Shown here: piece after piece, positions 49,545-61,544 of the stretch
Numbering within the stretch: the stretch's first letter is position 1
Layout: every line of letters begins with the position of its first letter
Source: Turnera subulata
Lineage: Eukaryota; Streptophyta; Magnoliopsida; Malpighiales; Passifloraceae
Length of the DNA: 64,000 nt
NCBI GenBank assembly: GCA_028386065.3
Contig: JAKUCV010007264.1
Coordinates: 63,954-127,953 of the forward strand
Direction: 5' to 3'
The notes under the pieces: generated by a model
What the model saw: the letters and a program-made list of their open reading frames with translations, nothing else
Databases searched by the model: none
Told to the model about the DNA's origin: nothing
Made by a program: the position numbers and the translations under genes

Positions 49545-51916
49545 TGTAACGACCCGGGTAAAATTTTTATGATTTTTACCAAGCTGTTTTGACTTTTACG
49601 GTGGTTATTAAAATTTTTATCGCAGTTAATTAAAAATTTTACCAAAACGAGTCAATTTTCAATATTTTCACTATTATTTTATTGTTAACACTGTTACCAT
49701 TATTATTAATTTCCTAATCAACATTTATAACAATACTTTTATTACTATTTTATCCAGGAAATTCTTGTTGCAATAATTTACTAATTATAATTTAAAATGA
49801 AGTTTAAACGCCGTAATTCGAGGATTCTATCGGACCGAGTTTTTCAGAGAGTTTTTCCTGGAATAACCAAGCCTCGCTTCGATCACCGAGGATACGTGAC
49901 TCTCGGGAGTAACTTTTTAACTAACCGAGCCTCGGAATTATTTTTCGAGGGTTACTTGGGATTTCCGAGCCTCCTCCAAGGCCTACAAAGCCTCGGTTTT
50001 CAAAACCGGGATTTGAACAACACTCAGGAGAATTAATCGGATTTTCCGAGCCCAAGTTGTATTTTTGGACTCGGGACGGAAATCCGGACCGGCCAATCGT
50101 TGCTTGCCACGTGGCCACCTTCTTTCTTTTCTCCCTTCTTTTCTTCCTTTTCTTCCATACCTCTCACCCGATTTTCTTCACGATCGGCCCCACACTTTTC
50201 TTTTCTTTCTTTTCTTTTTCCTTTTCCTTCTTTTCTCCTTCTCCCTTTCCCTTCTCCCTTTTTCTTTCTTCCCAGCCGCCATACTCCCGTGACCAACCGG
50301 TGCCCTACTCCTTTCTTTTCTTCTCTATTCCTCTTTTGTTTTCTTTTCCTTTTGTTTTCTTTATTTTCCTTCTCCTCTTCTCCGATTACACACCTCTCTT
50401 GCACCCATCCATTTCTTCTCCTTTGCCTTCTTTCTTTTTCTTTACCGAGCCACCACCAACCACCCACTGTTACCCACACCTCCACCTCCCTGCCCCTTCC
50501 TTTCTCTCTCTCTCTCTCTCCCTTGCCTCCCATCTCCTCTGCCGCACGCAGTCAGACCAGATCGCCACCAACTCTCCCTTCCTTCTTCCTTCCTTTTTTC
50601 CCTGTCTTCTCCTCCCTTGCTGCCGTCTGAAGCCGTCGCTGTCAGAGGCACCGCCGCGACCATCGACTCCAATCTCCTCTCCAGTAGAGCCGCCGCCTTC
50701 CTCCTCTACTGCAGCCAAGCGACGATGCCACCGCCACGACGAGCTCGACACTGTCGTGTCCGATCTCTTATCCTCCTCTGCCAGTCGCCGCCACCGCCGT
50801 GCTTTCCTCTCTACGCACCACCGAGCACAGAGGCTGATCTGCCAACGCTTCGTCGCCTCCTCGCTTGATTCGCTACCTCTAAGCCTTGTTGCTCCGGAAC
50901 TAAAACCGGAGACGTCGTCGTCGTTGTGCTGGGTGAGTCTCTGGCCACATCTGTTCTCCATAATTTCTTCTTGAGTTGTGTTTGATTGGATTGTTCTGTT
51001 GTTGTTGGTTCGTTCATAATCCGGTTGTCGATGTCACTGTTGGGGTTGCTGTGGTTGGGGGTTGTGGTGTTGTGGATGGTGGATGTGGTGGTCTGGTGGA
51101 GTCTCGGCCACCGGAGGGTGGCTGCGTGTATGGTGATGACGCTGGTGGTGGCTCGACGGCGTTCCTGTGTGGTGCCTTGGGCGTTTTGTTTAACGATGAA
51201 CAGTAGATGGATAGAGCCGTGAACAAGAAATTTGTGGAGTTCTTGGACCTGTGAACAGTGTTTGGCCAGAATCCGGCAAGGTTCCGGCAGTCCCGGGAAT
51301 TTTCCGACAAGCTCGGAAATGAACTTTTGGGTAAAACCCGAGCCTTGGACCCTTCATGCACCGTTAACGGACCTCGGACAATATTAATGGACTCGGACCT
51401 TAAACGATTAATTAACTTAACTAAAATTGACTTATGGTTATATTTTATATCTTGTTTTAATTATTTATTTTATGCTTTGCCTTATTTATTTATGCTCTTA
51501 TTTATTTATTTATGTTTTTGTTGTTTAATTCAAGCTTTCATTTATTTATTTTATGCCTTATTTAATTTTCCGAATGGGCTATTAAAAAGGCCCCCAGTAT
51601 TTAAATTTCCGTTTTAATTTTATTTACGTTTATCTGGGCTCGTAAAAGGCCCATTGAATTTAATTTCCGAGTTTATTTATTTTAAATGGGCTAATTACAA
51701 TAAAAGGCCCATATTATCTTAATTTAATTAAGTCTTTTATTTATTGTTTTAATATTTTCTCCGATGGACTAAACGCAAGTGAAGGTTCCCCGGGGCTTAA
51801 TTTCTTAATTATGTTTAATTATTACGTTTCTAATAAAATTCTGTTCTTCTGGGCTAAAATAATAATAGGCCCATTCTTATTATGTTTACCAAATCTTATA
51901 AATAATTTTTGGCTAG

Positions 51917-51954
<38 letters not shown>

Positions 51955-53933
51955 TATATTTCTATAATGGTTTTCATTCTTTGAGCTACAATAATATTAC
52001 TCCCTTTCTTTATAATTTTACCGATTTTATATATAGTAATCCATACAAAATTATTTTAAGACTTAACTATATTTTATCGAAAATATTTTGGTTAACGTAA
52101 TAACGGTAATATTATTTTGAAATATTGTTTATCCAAGACATTATTTTACTAAAGATTATATTCTCTTTGACCACTAATTTAATTATCACCTTAAGCTACA
52201 TTGATTTATACTCTACTTAAATTTATCGATTTTATAAGTATAAATATTTACTACATTATTTTATACCGTATCGCGACTATATTGATTTCCTACCGGAAAT
52301 GATATTTTCTATTTCACGGTTTTACTAACCAGTATATTGTTTACATGCCATTTTTATATATTTGCTGTTTTATAATCTTTTATTAAATGAATACGTAATT
52401 ATTACTATTTTGTCAATTATAGGTACTTTATGGAATATTATATACTTCATAATATAATTTCTTATATATGATTTATACAACGTATTTATATGTATTTTCT
52501 TATCATAAGCGACCTAAGGGCCGGGATATCAGCTTGGACGCTCGGTTTCGGTTTTTGATTTAAATCAAGTATACTTCATATAACCGCTGGATTTAATTAA
52601 TTGCCACCAAGTCGGATGAACTGTTTGGTAACAAGATAATTATGGAAATAATAAAATGAGATAAGCCGTCTAATAACTGTTAGATCGGTATCATGCATAA
52701 TCATCTTATTGGTGCATTATAAGTGATTGTGTTGCCATATATGTATATAGGGACATTGAGGCTGACCGGATAGCAGTTTCAGAGACACATCAGGTGAGGA
52801 TATAAACTTATAAACTTCGGTATGCTGCCCGTGATACCCTGATTATTTGTTTTTTTATAGTTTATATGTTATCTTGCGTACTAGTCATGCTATTGCTGGC
52901 TACTGTTGTGATTATTGTTATATGCTTGATGACTACTGTGGATAGCTGTTGTGCTTTGTGATGTTGATATGATTATTGTGTTGTTCGTATGAGATATGTG
53001 GTATTTGATCGGTATGAGATATGTGGTAATTGATCGGTCAATGGCAGTGACCCAGTATTGTGACATTGGATTCCCAGAAGAGCTGTGAGGCTGAGAGCCT
53101 GCTCGGGAACGTGAGTATGATGAATTACTGTTGGATAGTGGAATAAGAAATAATAATATACAGTGGTAATATCATCTAGACATCTAGATTGTCACATGAC
53201 AGGTATTGGTACGGCCAGATGGTAGTCACCTTGTGATTGTGATAAGATAGGGAGGACTGCGGGACTCAGTTGATTTGCTATAGGAAGGACTGCGGGACTT
53301 CCGCCGAGGACTGTGAGACTCGGTTATTTGAGATATGATTTGTGATATTTAGCGGGGAGCACCCTGGGGTTAGCTAACCTGGCTACCAGGCACGGCCAAT
53401 ATTTATCATGTGACAAGGGCCCTAATAATAAAATTGGATAGTCAGTCGCCGATTGTCAGTGAGTTAGAGGACTAGCTTAACGGTGTGATATCAGTTGTAT
53501 AGTAAGGTCCGGTATGCTGTCTGATTCCGATGATATGTTGTGCTTGTTGTACCTCTATTGTACTGTGTTGGCTTTGGTGTATATATGGTTGCTTGTATAC
53601 TGCGGTTTATTTGTTTATCGGTGAGACAGTGGTTGGTCTCACCCCTCACATAGTCCTTGCAGGTTAGGTCAGGATTGCATTTCGGCGGCTGCAGTGTACC
53701 CTCGGGCAGGACTCGGATCCATTAATTTGCATTTGGAGTTTTGCACATGTTGACATTGAGTTTATAAATGCTTCCGCTGTGCTATTGATATTGATGTACC
53801 CGAGGACGGGTGTTTGTTATTATTTTTGGGGCCAATGGACCGGTTTCTTGTTGTATTACACAGTTTGTACCACGTGTCGGCACTGTTGTTGGTAATCACT
53901 GTATGTCGGGTAAATTTAGGTCAGGGTGTTTCA
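49545..53933 (+). repeat. 4389-bp LTR with gene-like 5' architecture
   Basis: It holds a perfect G-box GCCACGTGGC at 50106-50115, a long CT-rich stretch (about 50118-50440), a GC-rich block (about 50500-50930) and a GTGAGT donor-like site at 50933. An AT-rich 3' half has a (TA)n run at 51920-51950. The hairpin GGTGAGAC..GTCTCACC lies at 53620-53643. Long ORFs at 50057-50974 are composition artefacts (Ser/Phe/Pro-rich readings of CT-rich DNA). Confidence 0.8.
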
Positions 53934-53936
53934 TTT

Positions 53937-53948
53937 TGGTAGCGGAGC
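53937..53948 (+). other. primer-binding-site-like motif
   Basis: TGGTAGCGGAGC, three bases after the LTR end. It is the same 12-mer as at 17882 (minus) and 39111. Confidence 0.6.
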
Positions 53949-54977
53949 GGGCGGTAGGTCCTAGGGTGTTTGCTGTGCTTGTTTGTTGTGCATAGCTCGC
54001 TCCATATGATTATCATGATTGCATGCATATTCATATGGTTAGTGCATAATGGATCCAGTCGAGGGACGCCAGCTTGCTGCAGAACATTCACATGTGAGAA
54101 TTATTTCTCATAAATACAGTTGGACGACAAGTTACCCGTATTTCGGTATTTTACAATATTGTTGTTTCGATGATCTGAAGTTTTGGAAAGATAAGTTTTT
54201 AAAAGGATGAGTTTTGACAAAGTGACATTTACAGCTTAGGCTGTGGGTTAAATATGTTTATAAGATGTAACTGTTGCTTTTGGAAAGTTTTATGATTTTG
54301 ATGATGAAATGCTTTTTATAAAGTCCAAACATGGTCGTAGTCCGAGAAGAACAGTGAGATAAAGGGACCTTGAGACGGCAAGAAGTCTGCCTTGTTGTAT
54401 CCGTGCATTGGAAGTTTCACCAGAACAAGTAAGATTAAATTATGGGTTATGGTTTTTATATCTTTAAGTGATGATATGATATTATATGACCTTGAAGAAG
54501 TGGGAATGGTGATTTTTAAGTACTGTTTTGATTATGACGTGATAAATTGATGACTTTTGGGTACTGCTTTGTTTATGACATAATAACTTGAGTTGAGGAT
54601 GGGATTAATATTCTTGGAGAATTCTATGATTTGGAGGTGATTCAATTTTCTTTTTAAGAAATGGGTTGATGATTTGATGATTTTGATACTAAAGTTGTTT
54701 GTGATGTGATATCTTGATTTGAGGATTGGACTGATGTTCATGGAATTCTTGATGTCAGAGGTGATTTGATCTTTTAAAAAAAAGAGAGATGGTCCGATGA
54801 TTTGATGATTTTGGTGATACAACCTTTTAAAAAAAAAGGGGTATGATGATTTGATGATTTGAGGGATTATTTAAAGAGCTATGATCGAAGTTATGATCCT
54901 TGCTAGTTTCGGTGAATTTGGAAGTAAAATACTATTTGATGGATAATTATGTTAGTAATAAATTTTGGAGTATTGAT
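53949..54977 (+). other. residual internal region of the gypsy remnant
   Basis: About 1 kb without coding similarity. From about 54440 to 54870 it consists of degenerate repeats rich in GATGATTTGATGATTTT units. It may be leader plus deletion-scarred DNA. Confidence 0.6.
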
Positions 54978-55075
54978 CGACACTGTTGTTGGTAATCATT
55001 GTATATCGGGTAAATTTAGGTCGGGGTGTTTCAAGAATAGCTTAAAACGAATTGATGTGTAATAACTATATCAAC

Positions 55076-55181
55076 GTGCACCAAACTTTCCGGTGCTCGT
55101 TCTATAAAAACTGCAAAGTTAAACCTGCTTGACTTGGAGCAATATTGAGATGGGTGACCTCCTGGGAATTTTTTCCCAGAA
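55076..55181 (+). repeat. 5S rRNA-derived segment in the Cassandra 5' LTR
   Basis: Blocks match the 5S rRNA internal promoter in order. AAGTTAAACCTGCTTG (about 55116-55131) is like the A box. GAGATGGGTGACCTCCTGGG (about 55147-55166) is like the intermediate element and C box. It is not a 5S gene, since the outer stem is absent and there are many changes. In the 3' LTR (about 55600-55670) the A-box part is deleted while GTGACCTCCTGG remains. Confidence 0.85.
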
Positions 55182-55265
55182 ATATGCGAGTGTAGTAGTG
55201 GAGCTTCAGAACTCTCCTAGTATGGTGCAGGGTTCGGGGACGAACCTACCAGAAGCTGGTGGGCA

Positions 55266-55750
55266 TGTGACACCTGGGGTCGATGGGGGCGGGAACTGTA
55301 CGCCTGGGGTAAGCATAGACAAGGAGCGACTTTTGGAAGGCTTCTAGACGGAGGGACACATGAATGAATTGAATCCACGGAGGGGAATATGAATGTACCG
55401 AATCCACACTAGAATATGAGAGATCCTGTGACTGTGACTGTGTAGGAATTGGGCTGCATAGTTAGGGCAATTTTGTAATTATATAGGTATCGAACTGTAT
55501 AATTACGAATAGCTCAAATGAAGTGATTTAAAGGTTTTACAGTTATGGAACTGTACAATCGAGAATAGCTTAAACGGATTGATGGGTACTAACTATATCA
55601 ACAAGGTGCACCTACCTTTTCGGTGCTCATTCTATAAAAACTCAGTGACCTCCTGGAAAGTTTTCCCTGGAAACATGCGAGTGATGACTAAGCATGTTGA
55701 AAAGGTCCAGTATTAGTTCGTAGTGACAGTCGTCAAGCCGGGACGTTACA
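55266..55750 (+). repeat. 3' LTR of the Cassandra-like TRIM (485 bp)
   Basis: It starts TGTGACACCTGGGG and ends GGGACGTTACA. It aligns with 49274-49544 plus 55039-55190, apart from a deletion within the 5S-like part and an intact 3' end that the 5' LTR lacks. Confidence 0.85.
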
Positions 55751-55755
55751 TGAAT

Positions 55756-56330
55756 ATTAAAATTTAAACTATATTAATTTTATAATGTATTTTAGGAATT
55801 AAATAAATTATAGTACTAAATATCTTGTTCTAAAATAAGGATAAATGAAATTTTTGAGATAATTTAATTTTTTTAAAAAATATCCAAACCAAATTTTTTG
55901 GCCTAAAATGCCGGTAATTAAAATGATTAAGATAAATTAATTTATTTTAAAAATTAAGAAAAACTATTACCAAACTTTGGCAAATCAAGTTACTTGTAGT
56001 AAGAAAAGTTAATTTATTTTTATAAATAACCTTGAAAATAGCCAAAATAATCTTAAAAATTAAATATGGTAAAAATACAATGGAAAAAAATAATTTCAAA
56101 AATTTTAAACTTAAAAATCTATTAATTTATTATAAATTTTAGGAAATCTAATATATATTTTATAATATATTTTACAATACCAATTTTTTCTCTAAAATGC
56201 ATGTAATTTTTAAAAATTACATAAACCTAAGTAGTAATGCAAAAAATACTTTACATAATTAAATAGTGAAGTAGTATCTTTCCTTAATTATCGTGGGGTG
56301 GAATGGTGAGGAGAACTGCTTGTTTTGTTG
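55756..56330. other. AT-rich spacer
   Basis: Very AT-rich with many homopolymer runs. No ORF or recognisable feature up to the next solo LTR. Confidence 0.5.
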
Positions 56331-56335
56331 ATAAC

Positions 56336-59300
56336 TGTAACGCCCTGAATTTTCGGTATTTAATTTCTATGGATTTTTGGAATTTTTTTAAAAAAATTTG
56401 TTTCCAATTTTACCCTTGCGGAATTTTCGGATTTTTGGTCATGGAAATGAATTATTTTCCTTCGAAAATATTTATTCTATATTTATTTTATTCTTATTCG
56501 GGTTTCTTTGGAAATGAAAATGTGCTTTGGTGTGAAATGTGGAGTTTATAGTAGTTTTACTGAAACTACGTAGTTTTGGGTGTAAAGGAAAGAAAAGAAA
56601 ATATAAAATAAAACCTAAACTCTATGCTCGCGTTGACTTGGAAGAGTTGACCGCGCCTTAGACCAAAACGATGTCGTTTTGGTCTAGGGCGGCCAACCCT
56701 AACTTCCTTTTTTCTTTCTTTTCTTTTCTCTCTCTCCTTTCTTTTTCTTTCTTTCTTTTCTTCTGCGCCGCTCCTCACCCTCACGACCTCTGCTCCCGAT
56801 TTCCTCTCTTTCCCACGATCTCTCTTCCCAGCAATTACCAAATCCAATAATTCCTTTTTTTCTCTTTTTCTCCTTTTCCTTTTCACCCTCATCCGAACCC
56901 ACCACTGTTTCTCTCTAGCTCACACCCACCACCATCTTCATCTCTCTCGTTTCCAGGACGTCGCCGCACCCACGAGCTAAAAAGTCTGCTCTTTGCCGCC
57001 CGAGGACGAGACTGGCACACCAGCCGAGGACCGACGGCGCAGAACTTGAGGACGAGTTCGCGACGAGTCGCCACCCTCACTGGTAAGCATCGCCTCCTTT
57101 GTTCCTTGTCTTTCTCCGTCTTATTTGTGGAGCTAACCCATTTCGTGTTGTGTGTCTTGTCGGCTGGTTGGTGGCATGTGTGTTTGTGTTCGGCGGGTAT
57201 GTTGGGGTTGTTGGTGGCTCTGCTCGTGTGTGTGGTGTTCGGTTGTGGTCAGTGGTGGCGGGTCAATACGTTCTGAGCGTGTGGCTGTGGGTGTCGATGG
57301 CAGATGTGGAGTGTGTAGCCCTGTAGAGGTTGACTACTGGTGGATCTGGTTTTTCAGCACTGAGTACTTGGCCGGGTTCTGTGCGGGATGCTTTGGGGAG
57401 TCTTTCGCATTGCTCGGTTGTTCTTTGTGTGATTTCGGGTTATGGCCGGGGGTTGCTGTATTGTTGGTTTCCGACAGCAAGTTTTGGAGTTGCTGCTGAA
57501 TCGGGCAGATTTGTTCTTGGCAAAACGAGTCTTTGTTTGAATTCCGGGTGAGGATTCTTTTTCCCAATCCTTTTGTTGAATCGATGTATCGAGCAGTGGG
57601 TGTTGTGTTGATTAATTGGATGTTATTTGAGTGAATACGGTTTGGATGTTGTTTTGGTTTATGGCAGAGTTGTTGTGGCCATTTTCTCGGTTGTTGTGGA
57701 GATTTTCGGCGAGGTTGACCGGAATTCGGGGAGTTCGGGAATTCTCCGACGAGGGCTCGGGTGCGATTCCGGTGAGGCGGTGTATCCCGGCATTACACGG
57801 TAATTCCGAGCGACAACGTGTAAATTGAATTTGTTTTTATACAAGACATGTAGCGTAAATGCATTTAATTAATGTATTAAAATGATATAGATTTAGTGGA
57901 AACCAAATCCGGAGAGTTGAGTGGCGTGGCCGGTATTCCACTGACGCGGATAGGACTGGTGGGCCGGAAAGGCTGGGCTCGGGCTTTACTAAGTAATATG
58001 ATTTTCATGACGGATTGGGCCCAAGCCCATTTAAGATACACTATAGCCTTGTATGTCTAATATGGATTTAATAATGGGCTTTAAGCCCAAAGAGAAAACA
58101 TGATTGGGTTTATTAGTGGTTTTGGTCGATATGGGCTATAGGCCCAAGAGAGAGTAATTAACTTAAGATGGGTTTTAGGCCCAATGGCTTTTATTAATAT
58201 GGGCTTAGACCTAATAAGGACTTGAGAATATTGACTGGGCTTAAAGACTAAGATGATATATCGATATAGTCACGGCATTGGCATATGCATTCACTATAGT
58301 TGATGTGAACCTTATATGTTGTATTTTTATTATAAATATAGGAGCGTTAAAGCGGAACGAGGCTTGGGGTTCCGAGGCAATTAATATGGCCCAGGTGAGG
58401 ACATATAAACCTTTGTATGCATTACTGCCTACAATACTCGGCTAATGGACATGGTATATGAAGTTGAAATTCTTGTTTGGCATTGAATGTTGTATGCTTG
58501 TATGCCTGTTGTGCTGATGATCTTACTTGCACTTTGTATCTTAATGATGATGCATTTGATGCGGTATGCCTGATTATGTGAATTGTGTGCCGGTGTGATA
58601 TGCTATGCCAGTTGAGAATGCTTTGTTTGTTATGCTAAATAACATGATTTATGGTTGTGAGGTTCGTGTGGTGATTTGTGGGCCGGAGGCCCAGACTTGA
58701 GAACAAAATGTTAAATCCACACAATCCTGGATAATCATAACATATGACACACATAACTTGTTAAGTATAACTGAGAATAAAGTACTTAAGAATTCTACTG
58801 TGGGGCTGTTGACCGGTTGGTTCGAGCAGAAAGTGATACCCCTCGAGATTGCATGCGGGATAGCATGGTATATGCGGTTTAGCATATGGGTCTGTGATGA
58901 CCGGTTCTACCTCCCTCTTTCTATCTCTCCCTTTCTACCTCCCTCTTTCTCTTTGTCTCTCTCTCTCTCTCTCTCTCACTGATTGTATTGGGCCTTGCCC
59001 TGATTATAATGGGCTTATGCCCTGGTTGTCTCATGAGACGGGACCGAGCTCGACACATACAGTAGAGGGCCCTAATAAAATATTCAAACTCCAATAATGA
59101 TAAAGCACAACGATAATAAGATGATAAAAGACAAGTGATGGTTTGAAGTCTGTTGATGACTTGTGATATGCATTGTGACTTGTTTGTGTACTATGATTGC
59201 TACTACTTGATGCCGGTGTATTTGTAGTTGACTTGGAACGTATACTTTGGTTTATTTGTTATGGTGAGACAGTGGTTGGTCTCACCCCTCACATCTTTAT

Positions 59301-59570
59301 ATAGGTTACCTGATCGTCGGTCAGGAGTGCATATCAGCAGGTGGCGGAGCTATCCTCCAGACGGGTCGGATCCATAGGGTGCATACATTCATATTTTTTT
59401 ATGTATTTGTCTTCCGCTGCATACTCGAATTGTATTATTTATTGTATGATATAATGCGTAAATAAATGGTGATTATCTTGTTTATATCGTATCCCAGAGT
59501 GGAAGGACAATTTGATCATTTCACATGATATAATTAATATAATTGGTTATTTTGGGATACGGGCGTTTCA
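56336..59570 (+). mobile_element. solo LTR (3235 bp) of the TGTAACGCCC family
   Basis: It begins TGTAACGCCCTG and ends GGGCGTTTCA. Flanks are ATAAC (56331-56335) and ATAAT (59571-59575), a 5-bp duplication with one change. It is homologous along its length to the solo LTR at 19945..23197. It has ACGT-type palindromes (56563-56576, 56659-56686), a CT-rich run (about 56700-56880), a GTAAGC donor-like site at 57083 and a hairpin at 59263-59286. The second palindrome has lost its centre by a C-to-T change at CpG. It has no coding domains. Confidence 0.88.
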
Positions 59571-59575
59571 ATAAT

Positions 59576-61188
59576 CCTGGATGGGGGGGAAAGTAAAAAG
59601 AAATAGAGAAAAGATAATAGATGTATAACTAAAAAACCAAAATATCACTAAATTAAAGATATAATACCAAAAAAAGGAATAACAAATAGAATATGTTGAA
59701 ATTAGAATGGAGTAAATATTGAATTAATTGGACATTAAAAATAGATTGTTGTATACACAGTCATGTTCTTAAAAGGGAAGGAAATCAATATATGAAGTTA
59801 AATATGATAAATATGAATTAGGTTTGAAAAGGTTTAACCTATTTGATTTTTACTTGGCTTGAGCTTGGGGATTCGTGTGGAGATTGTCTAATGTCTAGGA
59901 TGATTCTTTGCCAGTTTGGAAGTGTCGTAGCTATCTTTCTTGTTACCTTTTATAGTTGCTTATTTTTGTAAAGGTTAGTAAATGAATTAAATTAATTTTA
60001 ATTGGGATAAATTATAAGGTTAAATGACTTTAAATGGTCACTAATAGCCTGTTGTGAATAATACCTGTATTTCAAATATTATTTGCGGCTAATCACTTAG
60101 ATTTGCCATGAATTTGGCTTTTAAATTTTGCGGTCCTACCTATTTCTTCTTTTTAATCTCAAATATTTGATGTGGTTTTCATACATGCTTTCCTAATGTC
60201 ACTTGTCACCTTCTGGGTGTGGAAGTAGCACACCACCTTGAGCAAGGATTATATAGCATTTTAGATATTAGATATTCACCTAAGATATTTTTATCTTGGA
60301 TATTTGCAATATCAGAAAACGTTTCCAGCAATAACAGCAAATATACCATGATCCCCGTGACGTCCCATGAATTCTACAGTCAACTCATTGATCAAAAAAA
60401 AAAAAAACAGAAGAAGAATTCTATTGTCAACTCGGGACACCGAAAGAACAGAATTACATGAAGAGAGCAGTATTTGCCATGTCTACTAGTTTAGGAATCA
60501 AAGAGCTTACAGACTTTGGAATAAGTCTAGTCTATACTATTTGTTGGTTTCGTCCAATAAGTTGCTTCGTTGGAATTAATAAGTATCTCAGGACGACGAT
60601 TTTCCTTGTCAAATTGTTCATCTTTAAAGATCAAAGCCACCTGTCGTATCCCTCCCATATATGGCTGCGTTAAAAAATCACAAGCCAGAATACGCAGTCA
60701 TAATGCATGTATCGTATCCTGAATGCGATTTTTTTTGCGAAAGAAAAGCAAAATAGCCTTGTATTGCTGTTTATGCTCTCTATACCTTGTATTTTAAAAG
60801 TGCCCCCAATGACAACAGACGTTAGATGTTTGAAAAAAAAAAAAACTTATGTATGCATAATGTAAATGCGATGTAGTTTGTGACTTCATGACTGTATGGA
60901 GAAGATGACATAGGCAGTGACCATAGAACATTCACCTGCCCAAAAAACAGTACTATTCTATTCTTTTACATGCTATCTAAGATTGCTCTCTACCACCACA
61001 TGGCTATTTGATTACCATATCCTTCCCGTGCATCTGAGAATATAATGATCAATTCCAATTTACTAAACCCGTTGAATTAAGAAAGGGTCTACAGGTTAGA
61101 TATTTTTGATATTCAAAACCTTGCAATTTCCCGTGCGTTTTCAACTTTCAAAAGCCAAGCCAATCTGAAGACTTGACGACTTGCCAAC
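59576..61188. other. intergenic DNA, nothing recognised
   Basis: AT-rich with short ORFs (for example 60219-60461) that have no domain signature. The last about 150 bp probably hold the promoter of the next ORF, with CCAAT-like bases near 61158-61165. Confidence 0.45.
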
Positions 61189-61196
61189 TATAAATA
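61189..61196 (+). promoter_or_regulatory. TATA box upstream of the small ORF
   Basis: TATAAATA lies about 120 bp before the ATG at 61311, in a good position for a transcription start near 61220. Confidence 0.5.
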
Positions 61197-61310
61197 TATG
61201 GAGGTCCGGCCAATGTCTCATTATTTAGTACAACAATATCACCCGAAGCTGCAAACTAGCAAACAGTAAAACTCTTGAAGGAATTATATTATTTGTTACG
61301 AGAAGGTATA

Positions 61311-61544
61311 ATGTCTATAGAAGCTCTGGCTATGGCGGGGGTCGATTATGCAGAATGCAGGATCGACCTGGAATTGTGGGAAAATCAAGAATTGGAGCAG
61401 CCGCCGCAACATCTGATTGCAGACCAACAAAGTCCAGGCGTTGAGAAAGAGAGGAAGAACAAAGATGGGCAATTATGCGAAGCCCATGGCCTCCATTGGG
61501 ATAGACAGGGTGTTTCAACTTTCAACCGAAAGGCCGCCGTCTAA
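61311..61544 (+). CDS. possible small plant protein of unknown function (77 aa)
   Basis: The ORF starts MSIEALAMAGVDYAECRIDL and continues ELWENQELEQPPQHLIADQQ. This Glu-rich, codon-like N-terminal part resembles short plant-specific proteins of unknown function that I recall only loosely, so no function is claimed. The second half is Lys/Glu-rich and looks less conserved; a 3' exon or a decayed end is possible. A TATA box sits at a suitable distance, and an in-frame ATG at 61275 is an alternative start. There are no membrane segments or signal peptide. Confidence 0.4.
   Translation: MSIEALAMAGVDYAECRIDLELWENQELEQPPQHLIADQQSPGVEKERKNKDGQLCEAHGLHWDRQGVSTFNRKAAV

Larger units (their letters stand above)
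49545..55033 (+). mobile_element. gypsy-type element remnant: complete 5' LTR, short interior, stub of 3' LTR; TSD AGAAT
   Basis: AGAAT flanks it at 49540-49544 and 55034-55038, inside the TRIM 5' LTR. It starts TGTAACGACCCGGG and ends GTGTTTCA. The LTR runs to 53933 and is followed by a TGGTAGCGGAGC primer-site-like motif. The last 56 bp (54978-55033) match the final bases of the LTR, so most of the 3' LTR is gone although the target duplication survives. No coding domain remains. Confidence 0.85.
49274..55750 (+). mobile_element. Cassandra-like TRIM retrotransposon with 5S rRNA-derived LTR sequence, TSD TGAAT
   Basis: TGAAT lies at 49269-49273 and 55751-55755. The unit starts TGTGATACCCG and ends GGGACGTTACA. 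Without the gypsy insert at 49545..55033 it is about 983 bp. The LTR start recurs at 55266 (TGTGACACC), marking the 3' LTR. Both LTRs carry a 5S rRNA-like stretch, the hallmark of Cassandra, a non-coding plant TRIM with pol III promoter boxes in its LTR. The 5' LTR lacks its 3' end and the internal region is very short, so this copy has a deletion. Confidence 0.85.

Noticed and set aside
50057..50974. 305-codon ORF in the 4.4-kb LTR
   Set aside because: It is a Phe/Ser/Pro/Leu-rich reading of CT-rich and then GC-rich DNA, and other frames and the opposite strand are open too. It has no domain, and it lies in an LTR leader-like region.
55076..55181. A functional 5S rRNA gene
   Set aside because: Only the internal promoter blocks are similar. 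The ends of 5S rRNA are absent and the context is a TRIM LTR with matching TSD.
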